Positions 41,213-51,233 of a stretch of 51,233 bases of DNA are shown here, piece by piece. How positions within the stretch are numbered: position 1 is the first letter of the stretch; each line of letters opens with the position of its first letter. The notes under the pieces were generated by a model. That model ran no database searches, was not told the origin of the DNA, and was given only the letters and a program-made list of their open reading frames with translations. Made by a program: the position numbers and the translations under genes. Origin of the DNA: Silene noctiflora (lineage: Eukaryota; Streptophyta; Magnoliopsida; Caryophyllales; Caryophyllaceae); NCBI GenBank assembly GCA_009801015.1, contig VHZZ01001094.1, positions 71,402-122,634 of the forward strand, in the 5' to 3' direction.

Positions 41213-43743
41213 ATGGATATTAACATACAAAAGAGAAGGATTCAACTTTTTGTCTTCATTATTGGCATCATTACTCTCAGTATCATTGGTAATTTCTTAA
41301 CCCCAAAATTTATTTCAATTTTGTTACCTTAGATAAGATTTATTTAGTTTTTCGTGTAAAGGGACCCACGAGGGCAATTTTGATGTTGACGGGATTTAAA
41401 TCCAGGTTATGAGTACCACTTCTCATGACTGTACCCGCTGAGATAGCTGACGTTTGCTTAGATAAGATCCCTTGATTGATTATTATTATCATTATTTAAT
41501 GTTTATGTTGACAATCTTAAAAATGGTGAATTGTGGATTTGTAGGTGATCTTAACTCTTGAGGTTCAGTTATTTGTGGTTTGAGGGAGGGGTATGTGTGT
41601 ACAATGATTATTGTGTTTGAGAGTGTGTGTAAATACTTGTGTAAGACGATCTTATTGAACCCATTTGGGTAGCAGTTTAGGGGGCTGGGGCATAGGTCCT
41701 ACCCTATCAGTGGCGGAGCCAAGATTTGTTGTTATGGGGAAAAAGAGCGAAAATTTTAACAACAGTTTGAGATTTTCTATTGGGTTAGGAGTTAAGATCA
41801 GCCTGCCCAAAGATGTGTTGAGTTGTAGGAGTTTTGTAGGGTTTTTTTATCGGTAGGGGCAAGTATCTGGTCTGAATAAATTTGGGGGATAACAATGTCG
41901 GAATGACATTGTATTGTATGTGAATCAGAGCTTAGAAATAGGGTCGCAATTTCTTGTAGTTTTCATACTCGTATAGCTGTGGTATAGTTGTGTTGAGTGG
42001 TGCACTTGCTTTAGCCATTGATGTGAATGTTGGCTTTATAATGGCCCATGACAGTATTACTTATTGTACCGTAAGTGTGGAGATGGTATTGAAACCACTA
42101 CGAATCAAGATAGTCTGGAGAAGAGCCCTAGGAGGATCAATGCTCATAGAGCTTCTATATAAGTATATAGCTTTCCTAGAATACTCGATAGTTGCCCTCT
42201 AGATTTACTACTGGATCTTATATGAGAGGAAATAGCTGAAACTGTTCCGGAATTTCTGAAATACTAATAAATAAAAAATAGCACCAGCCTTACGATTTTC
42301 AATGCACGGGTGGCCATGTTAATCAATATGTTATTTGTGAAGATAGTTTTGCTCTGGCTTCTATGACTCTGAGCATTACTTAGTTGCTACTTTCAGAGTT
42401 CAGACATCAGTTTCTCTGATTATCTCTGTAGGGTTATTTATATTGCAGTCATACCCTTCTCTTTTTATTTGTGCCGAATATCTTTTATTTTCGATTTATC
42501 GAAAAATACATCAGCAATGTTCTTCATATCTGTAGGTTTATAAATTTGGTCTCATATATTCTCAACTTCCTGCTGTTCTTTAGTTATGCTGAGAGATGTC
42601 AGCTGTGCTGGGTTTAGCCATTGACAGCCAATGTAGATATTTGCCTTACGATGGCCTACTAGCTAGTACTGATTGTGCGGAAGGCGTGGAGAATACTCTT
42701 ATTAGTTTACATGTAATATTTGTAGAACTCTCTATATTTGGATGTGTGGTTGGATATAGGGGTTCAGCTGTGATAATCGAGTTATCAAACAGCCAAGGGT
42801 TCTCATAGAGCTCCTATATAGCTTCCTTTGAGAACTTTATCACTCATCTCGTCTGTATTTTCTGGTTTCTGCATCTATATCACAGTACTTCCACAGATCT
42901 AGAAGCTAAGAAAAGCGTAGTATCTCACATCTAATGTACATATATAACTAATGTTCTACATAAAGCTCGGGAAACACCTTGAGTCATGTCATAGTACTAA
43001 ACTCCAATTTCGCCGCTAAATGTTTGTTTACTTTTTTAATTTTCATTTCTATGTCCTACGAGCAACACAATTTCAACTTTATCTTGCTCTTTACAGCTCA
43101 AAAATGCCGGCATCTAGTAGGAGAAGAAGCATCATCAAAGAGTGGACAATTCACGTTCTTAAACTGCTTTGATATGAGTACGGGAACCCTAGCATGCTCG
43201 GTGAAGGAAGGTGCAAAGCTTTACGTCAACAGTCTCCAATCGGCTCATGTCGAGCTGGCACGCAGCCGGGCAATGGAGACTTTCCTGTCCGATGCCGTAT
43301 CACAAGGCGTGACTGCTAAAGAAGCAGCAAAACAAGCTGCCAAAGAAGGGAAAAAGGCGGCAAAACTAGCATCTCGACAAGTAAGGCGAATTACGGGGCC
43401 CATCATATCCTCAGCGTGGGACTTTTTCGAAGCCATTTATTTTGGGGGTACAATGACGGAAGGTTTTCTTAGGGGAAGTGGCACATTGTTCGGTACCTAT
43501 GGTGGAGGTTTCTTAGGGGAAGAGCGACTTGGTAGGTTCGGTTACCTCATAGGTAGCCAGTTGGGTAGTTGGGTTGGAGGACGGATCGGGCTAATGGTTT
43601 ATGATGTGGTGAATGGTGTCCATTATTTGCTTCAGTTTTCTGAGGGTGAAAACACAATCATTTATGAACCTGAGCAAGTATATGAATCTCAAAGTGAAGT
43701 GTACGAATCGCCTCCAGATTTGTATGAATCTCAAGAGCTGTAG
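41213..43743 (+). CDS. Conserved plant membrane protein of unknown function
   Basis: Two exons, 41213-41288 and 43097-43743, with GT-AG ends and matching phase, give 240 residues. Exon 1 encodes one hydrophobic segment (QLFVFIIGIITLSII, about 11-25), a signal anchor or signal peptide. Residues from A26 on (AQKCRHLVGEEASSKSGQFT) look lumenal or extracellular and contain three Cys. An Ala/Lys-rich helix (AKEAAKQAAKEGKKAAKLA, about 105-125) and a Gly-rich hydrophobic region (about 150-205, GTMTEGFLRGSGTLFGTYGG and LIGSQLGSWVGGRIGL) follow. The last 26 residues repeat YEP/YES four times. I recall similar uncharacterised proteins in other angiosperms but cannot name a function. A 1.8-kb intron contains an internal duplication and a SINE. 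Confidence 0.85.
41365..41460 (-). mobile_element. SINE fragment in intron of membrane-protein gene
   Basis: On the minus strand TATCTCAGCGGGTACAGTC (A-box-like) and GGATTTAAATCCCG (B-box-like) stand about 40 bp apart, as in a tRNA-derived head. A body and tail are not clear. Confidence 0.5.
41965..42840. repeat. Diverged direct duplication within the intron
   Basis: 41985-42200 and 42590-42835 share the order TTTAGCCATTGA..., TGATGGCC/TAATGGCC, TACT.ATTGT, GTGGAGA, CATAGAGCT(T/C)CTATATA and CTTTCCT/CTTCCTTTGA. It is an old tandem duplication with much divergence and no coding content. Confidence 0.55.
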
Positions 43744-44536
43744 GAGAACCAGCCTGAATCATTGTCAGATTGTTTATCTTTGAATTTGTTGTTTTCATTT
43801 CTTGTGGATATACTAGCAGATTGTTTTAAAATAAGATTGTACATTTGTATACGAATATCGGGGGACTAAAGATTTATTCAATTCCACAGAAGAAGTTTGT
43901 GCAAATGCGAAATTGAGAACAATGGCAGAGTTCAGATTTAAACGATAAGGACTCCTTAATCGCATACTCGCATGTGTTGTGATTTGTGATTGATGAGTTG
44001 AACATTGCGAAATTCTTCAGGAAATTCCCCACCATAGTAACAGCATCAATCTCAGGTATCGTAAAAAAAAAAATTGCGGCAGATGGGGATGAATCTTCAG
44101 TTAGGAAGAATGAGTACTTGCATGTCAATGACTCAATTCATGCATTTTACAAGAAAAAATGACATTTCTTCAGCATTGTGTTGTTTGGGAAGTGAACAAG
44201 AATTTTCTACAGGTCCGCGGTCATAAAGAACAGCAGGACCGGAAAACACGGGATATATTGAAGGTAGCGTCTGTACTCTGTAGCGATGTACAATCTCTTC
44301 AAGAAGTGTAGACGAAAATTAGAATAGAAGAAGAAGAAAACATAAAAATGTTTTACTTATCAAGATTCACCAGAAATACACGTTTCAGGTTTTCGACATC
44401 AGTTCTAAAGAGAAATCAATCGAGTGTGTAAACCACATCATTACACCATTAACATCCAACACAGGAAAATTATTTTAAACAGCCATAAAGCAGTTTCAAT
44501 ACGACCCAAATTAAACAAAATCGATTAAAGGTAGAT
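43744..44536. other. Convergent 3' flanks
   Basis: 3' UTR of the membrane-protein gene (about 43744-43870) and of COX5C (about 44330-44536, minus). The middle shows no coding structure. Confidence 0.45.
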
Positions 44537-44728
44537 CTATTCATCAACCACCACGCTGATCTGGCCTTTTTCGAGCATGTCATAGAATGATCTCACTTTC
44601 CTCTGCTCATTCCAGTGATGCATTTTCCACAATGTTCCCGCTACCAACCCAAGTCCAGTCGCGATAAATATCTCCTTCACTACACTCGGACCAGTCAGAA
44701 CAACATGAGCAACTTTTGAACCAGCCAT
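44537..44728 (-). CDS. COX5C: Cytochrome c oxidase subunit 5c (COX5C)
   Basis: A single coding exon for 63 residues, MAGSKVAHVVLTGPSVVKEI... It closely matches plant COX5C: invariant LWKMHHWNEQRK, then FYDMLEKGQISVVVDE to the natural end. One membrane segment lies at about 19-34. The protein is a small nuclear-encoded subunit of mitochondrial complex IV. The start is set at MAG, as in the family; an in-frame ATG three codons upstream (MRN) is less likely. A TTTCAG acceptor lies at 44738, so the 5' UTR is spliced. Plant COX5C genes are known to have a long leader intron that boosts expression, and a matching donor exists at 46973. Confidence 0.96.
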   Translation of the reverse strand: MAGSKVAHVVLTGPSVVKEIFIATGLGLVAGTLWKMHHWNEQRKVRSFYDMLEKGQISVVVDE

Positions 44729-44737
44729 ATTTCTCAC

Positions 44738-46973
44738 CTGAAAGTCAGAATAGAACTAACAGATTATGTAGCTTACAGAGAACGCTAGTAAAGACTCGCT
44801 TAAGGATGACAAACGGATTAATAGTTAATATCGTTGCTTGTGGAAAAAAGAATAAATGTTATTCTCGCCCTCACCTTGAGAGTAATTATAATTCACCAAT
44901 AAGGGCAATTATCCAACATTAATAAATAATTAATGTCATCCAAATATTGCAACAAATGATGGGAAAAACAATGCCTACATTATCTTAAACAAGATTCTGA
45001 ATGTAATAGATTCAAGCATTCAAGCACCAAGTCAGGTTGACCTCATCAAAAGATGTTATATCATTACATGACCCTCCAAAATTTTTGGGACCGAGCGTGT
45101 TACTGTTTAACGAGAGATTCTGATTGACCTGATATTCTCTTTCATTAACATGGTAGATGGTTTCATGTAAACCAGAAAGACTAAGAGATTTCTCTTGAAA
45201 TCTCATGCCCCCCTAGTTCATAAAGGCCCACGGTGCATAATACAGGTGTGCTGTTCATGCACCTGAGGCGCACCATTTTTGCAAACAAATTAATATTTTC
45301 AATGAAAGATATTTCCAATAATACCCTTTGGCATTTTCTTCTAAAAGAATTAGAAAAAAAATAAGGAATTTGCATGGAGTGTATTGCTTGATGCGCCTAA
45401 TGCACAAGCCGCACCTAAGGCGCACTCGAGGCATGCGTTTCTAAACTAAGTGAGCCCTAACAAGATGAAATCAGTTATTCATTGAATAATGAAAATAGAT
45501 GTCATCAATATCGGCAAAGAGTGACACGAAAGAATGAAAAAAAAAAAAAAAGTTCACACAATAACATAATCAATTTACACTCCTCTAATAACAACCCCAA
45601 CACACGCTTAGTGGCGAGATAATATTATAACAAATAAAAATCTCAAATCGTAGCTAAACTGCAAATATATTCTTTTTTGCCAGAATGTTTACTGCTTATT
45701 ATGGATAATTGTAGATTACCTTCACTACATGATCTGTTTAGCAAACAAGACAGCTACGAATAGTGAACTTGTGACATGAAGTTCAGTGATGGGTTATGAA
45801 TTCAAATGGGGTTAAGCTTGTACACATAAATGATATAGTACTGATTTACAATCTTATAACAATCCCATGAAATGCATAGTAGTAAACCACAAACGCATTC
45901 TTCTACAAGAACGCTATCAGCTAACAACACTGCGTAAACAGCCGACAAATTCACCATTAACTGCATACACAACATCAGCTATTACAAACAAAGATACATG
46001 CTTCCAATTTATTTCCCTACGACCGTCATAGACTATGTGAGTTAATCAATCCACAACAAGTAGATGTCTATCGCCTCTATCTCTATCCCTCAAAGTAAAT
46101 GGAGATGAAGGAACACCTACAACCTATGTTACCCCGACTCAAGCATCGGACACTACTGTTTTACTGATAAGTTTTAAAATTCTTCCCCTATAAAGTGAAG
46201 TGCGGAAGCGTCTTGTCATGTCAGAGTGTCGTTGACAAAATCACGACACACAACTAGGAATGGCAATGTGTAGGGTCTAGGTAGGGTCTTATAGGAGCTA
46301 TACATGTGTTAACATGTTGGACCCAGACCCGACCTAAAGGGTAATTTCAGACCCCGACCCATACATAAAATGCACTTGGATATTTAACAGGATTATAAAC
46401 ATGAAATATGTCAACATTTATCATGACAAATAACAAATTACCGCGTAAATTATTACTTGGATGTTAAAAAAACTACTTATTATTCCTCAAATATTTAAAT
46501 TATGTTGTATATTGGTCATAGGTAGGATTTGGGTCTCAAATACGAGACGCGGACACAGACCCGCTTAATTTTTCCGACACCAAACCCGAGCCAGAGCCAA
46601 TAAGTCCAAAAAATAAGATCCAAATCCGCGGGTCCGAATCAGCGGATCTGGGCACGGTCCTGGGGACAAAAATTGACCATATATTATCTATTACAAACCC
46701 CATAAAATTCATCGCTAACAACATAGATATACAAACAATAAAAAAAGTAAACAAACGATCGGAACGGAGGCCGTATTCATGTTTCCCTTTAATTAAAATA
46801 CAAGCATTAAAAAAACATAACATATGACCGGGGCGGAACGATTAATCCGACAACTCAAATCGAAACGAAAACAGATATAATCTAACGAGAAATAATTGAA
46901 GGATGAAATTCGATGAAGATCTATGGATTAAGGAAATGATGAAATTAACAGAAAGGGAGGAGAGAGAAGTTAC
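44738..46973 (-). other. Predicted COX5C leader intron
   Basis: Donor CGCAG/GTAACT (exon ends 46974) and acceptor TTTCAG/G (exon resumes 44737) define a 2.2-kb intron in the 5' UTR. It contains repeats rich in AGGCGCAC-type wording (45225-45430, a common plant hAT relic motif), a GGAATGGCAATG...GACCCGACC-type repeat (46255-46680) and Stowaway end fragments (46745-46770 and 46815-46845). No gene was seen inside. It is inferred from splice signals and family knowledge, without transcript evidence. Confidence 0.6.
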
Positions 46974-47030
46974 CTGCGAAAGAACAGTAAAAATGGAGAT
47001 TGTGAATTGTGAGAAGTTTAGAGAGACTTT
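46974..47030 (-). other. Predicted COX5C 5' UTR exon
   Basis: Between the donor at 46973 and an expected start about 25-30 bp below the TATA box (47055-47062, minus strand) lies a short C/T-rich exon ending ...TTTACTGTTCTTTCGCAG. The start site is approximate. Confidence 0.55.
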
Positions 47031-47054
47031 GGTGGTGTTCAAGCTATACGGAAA

Positions 47055-47097
47055 CTATATAGAGAGATATGATGATATTGGTCCGGGGCTTTGGGCT
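47055..47097 (-). promoter_or_regulatory. COX5C core promoter: TATA box and site II-like element
   Basis: A CTATATAG box at 47055-47062 and, 30 bp further upstream on the gene's strand, a TGGGCT element (47092-47097, read on the plus strand) fit the TATA plus site II (TGGGCY) pattern known for plant respiratory-chain genes, bound by TCP factors. A second GGGCTT copy is adjacent (about 47087). Confidence 0.55.
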
Positions 47098-47454
47098 TTT
47101 TAAGTATTTTAAGACGATAAAGTCCGATAACTCTTTTATAAAACCGTCTTATGAAAAGTCTGGTCCATATGGCCGATATAGGATGGTACCCAAGTACTTT
47201 ATTATGAGGATGGCCGATAACTCTTTTACAAATCAAATGCCAATTTTACAATGAAATTAGGTTAATAGTTAAATAGTTTTGATTGATTCAAAGTTTGAAG
47301 TGTTTAGGGTTGAGAGAATAAGAGAGTATGTTTCTTTTAATCTTATTGGTAGGGAAATGGAAAATAGTATGAAAAAAGTACTGAAATGTGTAAAATACGT
47401 ACTGCGAAAATAAATTATGTAAATATATCGGTTCTAATCATAATATTTCAAAAG

Positions 47455-47825
47455 GGAGTAATCAAAATTTTCTAAATTTATCCCTTTTGAAATTTGTTGC
47501 TAAAATTACTACCTTAGGTTGTATTTTTTTTTTTTTTTTTTTTTGCTAAAATTGCCCCCAAAGTCCATTTTAAAGTTTTACTTATTTCGTCTGTTTTTGG
47601 ACTTATTCCGTTTGTGGCTTAGTCAATCTATACTTTAAAAGGTGTAACTATATAGACAAATGTAGGGATAGGTCAAAAACAGAGGAAATAAGTCAACTTA
47701 AATTAGAGTTTTGAAGCAATTTTAGGAAAAAATGCAATTTAAAGGAGTAATTTTAGCAAAAAATGCAATTTAAGGGAATATTAAAAAAAATTCAAAAGAA
47801 AGTAATTTTTCCAATTTACTCTTAA
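47455..47825. mobile_element. Fold-back MITE (about 370 bp)
   Basis: The left arm (about 47455-47610) and right arm (about 47670-47825) are inverse complements with mismatches: TTTTGCTAAAATTGCCCCCA/GCAATTTTAGGAAAAAATGC and TTATTTCGTCTGTTTTTGGA/CAAAAACAGAGGAAATAAGT. It has a long stem, a short loop, a T run in the left arm and no coding. Confidence 0.75.
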
Positions 47826-47830
47826 AATAA

Positions 47831-48557
47831 CGGAATTACTTTTTCACATACGAACTTTACTCTTTCACATACATTTTTTCATAAAGTTTCCCTATCATAC
47901 CCTTTTCCCTAAACCTAAACAAATTAACTCTTACCTATACCTTTTTCCCTAAAATCGAATCTAATTGCTCTATAAACTTGAACAATGGATTATAACTCTC
48001 CAATTAATGAAGTAATTTTATTGTTTAGCAATTATTAATATATGTTTGTTGAAATTGTTATGGTTTATCAATTACCAATTAGGATTAATGTTTACAGAGT
48101 ATTATCAATTAAAGTTTTACTTGTTTACTCTTTTTTTTTTTTATTGTGTCGTTATTCGCACCAATTGGTGAATTATGTCAAGGTGCTTTTATTAATTAAT
48201 AAATGTTCACTTGTTTACAATAATGGCGTGTGTAACAATGTATTGCAATCGTTAGGTTTATGTCATCGCATCAACAAATGTTGTATTGTGATCTATGTTA
48301 TTTGCTGAGTTGCTGCAGACTTTTCTCATCTATGAATGTCTTCAAAGACTGTTTTGGTGGTGGTTACTCCATTGTGTCCAATGGGAGCGTGGTGGTCGGA
48401 GGAGGGGGACGGGGGTGGGAGTGCGGTGTTGGTGGTGAAGGGAGATGCGGGAAGGGGAAAAAAATCAATTGGGTGAGAGAATGAAAAAAATGATAAGGGT
48501 AAAATTGTAAAAGTCGTATGTAAAAAAGTAAAATCCGTATGTGAAAAAGCACGTCCC
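47831..48557. mobile_element. Non-autonomous TIR DNA transposon with 8-bp TSD
   Basis: The left end CGGAATTACTTTTTCACATACG and the right end (other strand) GGGACGTGCTTTTTCACATAC agree closely; the similarity continues to about 40 bp (ACTTTACTCTTTCACATAC against ATTTTACTTTTTTACATAC). TAAAATAA flanks both ends (47823-47830 and 48558-48565). The interior has a GC-rich GGTGG-type block (about 48350-48465) and no transposase. TSD length suits hAT, or MULE if extended to 9 bp with one mismatch. It directly abuts the fold-back MITE to its left. Confidence 0.75.
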
Positions 48558-48565
48558 TAAAATAA

Positions 48566-49410
48566 TATTAAAAACTCTATTAATACAAATTGCTTTTTGT
48601 CAAAAAGGATTTAGGCTTATTGTAACTGGACGAGTCTCGTGATAAGACCGTCCTATATAAGAACGAGCAACATTCTTTCAAGACAGACGTAAGTGAAAGT
48701 CTTCAAACCACGTATATCAGGTATCCCATCATATATTATCGTTATTGGTAAGCTAAAATATTACCATTCGTCGCACCGTTTATTGTACTTAGAAACTTGG
48801 TACACCATTAATGGAAATTCAGGATCCTTTGTAACACAAAAAAAGGACATAAATTTTTGTTCATCAATAACGTACTCCAGATTCTAATGCTCAAAGCTAT
48901 CGAAACTATTAAGGATATTATGAGTTTAAGCAAACCTTCATTTTCTAATTCAAATGGAAAGAAAGTTCATACGATAATGTTGATCACATAACGAGAATTA
49001 TCAGGCTAACACTCCATTTATACGTTAACATTTGACATGACTAAACCTTGCAAGACTAAGGAAGCAAGGATTACAGATTGCACGTCGACAATAACCTTTC
49101 ACCTTGAATCTTCAAATGCCACCACATCACCATCTATAATTTCTAAGCTCGAGAAAATAAGGAATGATTCGAGTCGTGATTGACTCTCCATGGCAAATAT
49201 TCCTTATTAATCAAGCTCGCAAGTCTCCTGCAACACAAATTTTAGCACTTTAGATATTATACCGCAATCCATTAAAGATGCGAAGTCAATAGTAAGTAAA
49301 TATTTTACGGCTATTTAGCATGAAAAGGTATTACAAAATAATTATGCAACTTAACCTTATGTATGTGTACTCCAAGAATGGAGTGACTGGAGCTGAATTT
49401 TCGGCCATGA
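48566..49410. other. 3' flank of CLPP5, no gene recognised
   Basis: AT-rich. A GTGATAAGACCGTCCTATAT-type MITE phrase is at 48640-48660. The CLPP5 3' UTR probably occupies about 49200-49410. Confidence 0.4.
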
Positions 49411-50684
49411 TCACGATGTCTGATCAGCAGTAGCAGCTGCGAGTGGTTGCAGTGCTTGTAAAGGGTTCATGATGACATCGTCAATGAGACCATAATCTTT
49501 GGCTTCCTTAGCACTCATGAAAAAGTCACGTTCAGTGTCCTTATTGATCCTTTGCAAGCTCTGTCCTGTGTGGTACGCCAGGTAGCTATTGAGATTTGCC
49601 TTATGGTGTTGCATCTCATTTGACTGCCCACAAATATATGAGCCATCAGCCTCAAACGGTTAAAACTATCCCAGAAATAAATCTGACTTCCACATGTAGT
49701 TTGAAATTTGGTTACAAATTTTGTCAGATCCTCCGATGTCAAAGACCAAAACCCAGTATGTTCTTTTCAGGGTGCTATTGTGTAAACCGTAAACAAACCA
49801 GTTTATTTCAGATTCGTTACACAAAGGTGCTCAAGCTCTCTCTCTTGAGTTAAAACACTGCTGGCTTTATACGGTCTTGAATCTGAGACCTTGGCCCATT
49901 GTATTAAGCTACTTCATTTGGGAGCTGGGTTCAGTAGTTAAGCAGTCGGGTTTACTATTGGAAGGAATCAGTATTCAGTATCAGAGGTGTGGCGTTTACC
50001 TGGATCTCTAGCTCAGCTTGAGCACCCTGAACACCACCAAGAGGCTGATGGATCATTATTCTTGAATTAGGCAAGCTATACCTTTTGCCTTTGGTCCCAG
50101 CACTAAGAATAACAGCTCCCATACTGCAGAAGAATTAAAAATACATTTTCAGGATACAAACAACATAGCACAAGCACAAGTGCTTCAAGCGAATGAATGC
50201 TTCGAACATAGTTCACTTAACCCCAAAGAGGTCCATTTGATCATCTTAAAACTTAAACGGGACTAAACTGAACTACGAGAAAATATTTTCCTTGACTATC
50301 TACAGAGCAGGAACTGTAAAGTAAATTTTTGTTACTGCATAGGCTTCCAAATAATCGAAGTACAGAGTAACCAAAAATGAAATCATAATTATCTAAATCA
50401 AAGATCAACTATCAGAGAACTGATAAAAGAATAAGGCATCATCACCAATGAAAGTTGGAGTTACCTAGCTGCAAGGCCAGCACAGACAGTGGAGACATCG
50501 GGTCGAATATGCCTCATTGTGTCAAATATTGCCATACCTAGATATCCAACAAATGTAATCAACCACTATGATAAAAGGAAGCGGAAATAAGTGCAAAAAC
50601 TCGTCACTTCACTAATCAGATTAAAATAAAACATTTACCAGCTGTAACAGATCCTCCGGGGGAATTCACGTACATGACAATATC
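49411..50684 (-). CDS. CLPP5: Chloroplast Clp protease subunit ClpP5 (partial, 3' five exons)
   Basis: Exons on the minus strand: 50639-50684, 50465-50537, 50000-50123 and 49411-49623, in phase, reading [16 protein letters not shown] / [20 protein letters not shown] / [18 protein letters not shown]...[13 protein letters not shown] / [18 protein letters not shown]. That is four exons visible for certain; upstream exons with the transit peptide lie beyond the right edge. The catalytic Ser (AASMGA, rebuilt across an intron) and His (MIHQP) are present, and the DTERDFFM segment carries the Asp in ClpP. The [18 protein letters not shown] and GLID...[15 protein letters not shown] tail fits ClpP5 and not ClpP3, P4 or P6. 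It is a catalytic subunit of the plastid stromal ClpPR core, essential for chloroplast protein turnover. Confidence 0.93.
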
Positions 50685-51233
50685 CTGCTCAAGGCAATGG
50701 TGCAACCAAAACAAATCAATGATCATATTCAAAGCGTATTTTCAAATTTTCAACAAACCAACTATCAAATCATGCAACTTTAAAGCACATCATCGAATAT
50801 AACGGGCTCATTCCTAAACAGGCAAAGTTAAGCATAAATGTCACCATTTTTAAGAAACTCGAGTGAAGAATGCCTGTTTATAGGTGTGTCCAAATGACTA
50901 CTAAATTGCAGCATACATAAAAATATAGGCCTCTCTTTCATATGTACGAAACATGGTTCTAATAGGCCTGTTACATGCTGGCAACTGAAATATGAAATCG
51001 GTCAGAAATTCAGAAATCATTTCCACCTTCAGAATTCAGTTAAACAAATTTAAGAGGATATCTTTATCTGAATACGAGAATGAAGGGTGCTTATAGAATG
51101 ATTGTTGTATGCCTAACTATGTTACTCAGACCTATGTTACTCAGACTCGTCTACTCGTATCCGACAAAATACGTATCAACGTATCTGATACGGCTATTTT
51201 GTGCGAAATTTTCAATATTTCGGTCTAAAATGA
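50685..51233 (-). other. CLPP5 intron, running off the window
   Basis: No coding exon was found upstream of 50684. It contains a 15-bp tandem duplication CTATGTTACTCAGAC (51117-51131 and 51132-51146) and the start of a CTCGTATCCGAC...GATACGG dispersed repeat (51140-51200), related in wording to 2370-2420, 3270-3305 and 46131-46150. Confidence 0.55.

Noticed and set aside
48042-48484. Plus-strand frames between the TIRs at 47831-48557 as a transposase or host protein
   Set aside because: Low-complexity hydrophobic and Gly-rich translations without any transposase motif.
1-51233. LTR retrotransposon, endogenous virus-like element, CRISPR array, tRNA or rRNA genes
   Set aside because: No long terminal repeats with gag/pol wording, no regular spacer array, and no complete cloverleaf or rRNA sequence were recognised by reading. 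Only a LINE fragment and tRNA-derived SINEs were seen.

Overview
This is nuclear DNA from a eudicot plant. Several genes have introns, splice sites and products that occur only in plants: a VAMP72 R-SNARE, a chloroplastic lipocalin, ClpP5, a single-domain PDI, COX5C, and P-class PPR and WAK families. The background is AT-rich and carries Stowaway, hAT, MULE-like and SINE repeats. Frequent TACTCCGTA-like motifs and MITEs ending in CTCCCTCCGT would fit Caryophyllales, but that placement is only an impression.

Layout. 1-5.6 kb is intergenic and rich in transposons: a TIR element at 166-1847 with a 10-bp target duplication, an hAT-type MITE at 2599-3102, and fold-back MITEs. A complete VAMP72 gene (5 exons, +) lies at 5753-8411. 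A complete chloroplastic lipocalin gene (5 exons, -) lies at 9655-13073. From 14.4 to 39.7 kb there is one large, decayed tandem array, all on the minus strand. It consists of RFL-type (restorer-of-fertility-like) PPR sequences interleaved with relics of a wall-associated receptor kinase (WAK). It holds one intact PPR gene (15293-17047), one nearly full-length PPR pseudogene (27794-29579), one PPR copy cut by an assembly gap (38022-39681 and beyond), and about nine PPR fragments. It also holds at least five WAK fragment groups (EGF, transmembrane and kinase pieces) and a broken partial copy of the lipocalin gene fused to WAK sequence (24845-25480). An intact four-exon PDIL5-1 type gene (31578-35676, -) sits inside this array.

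After the 914-base gap (39682-40595) the sequence returns to ordinary single genes. These are a conserved plant membrane protein of unknown function (41213-43743, +, 2 exons), COX5C (44537-44728, -) with an inferred 2.2-kb leader intron and a distal promoter near 47.05 kb, and the 3' five exons of CLPP5 (49411-50684, -), which runs off the right edge. Between COX5C and CLPP5 are a fold-back element and another TIR element with an 8-bp target duplication.

The housekeeping genes are unrelated in function and look like conserved neighbours. The biologically notable part is the RFL-PPR/WAK array. RFL genes in other plants encode mitochondrial RNA-binding proteins that silence cytoplasmic-male-sterility transcripts, and they evolve by the kind of duplication, tail stacking and pseudogenisation seen here. 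Nothing in the window looks like a wholly new system. The best candidates for new biology are the predicted RNA specificity of the intact PPR gene and the hairpin/tandem rearrangements in the relics. No LTR retrotransposon or other virus-like element was recognised.
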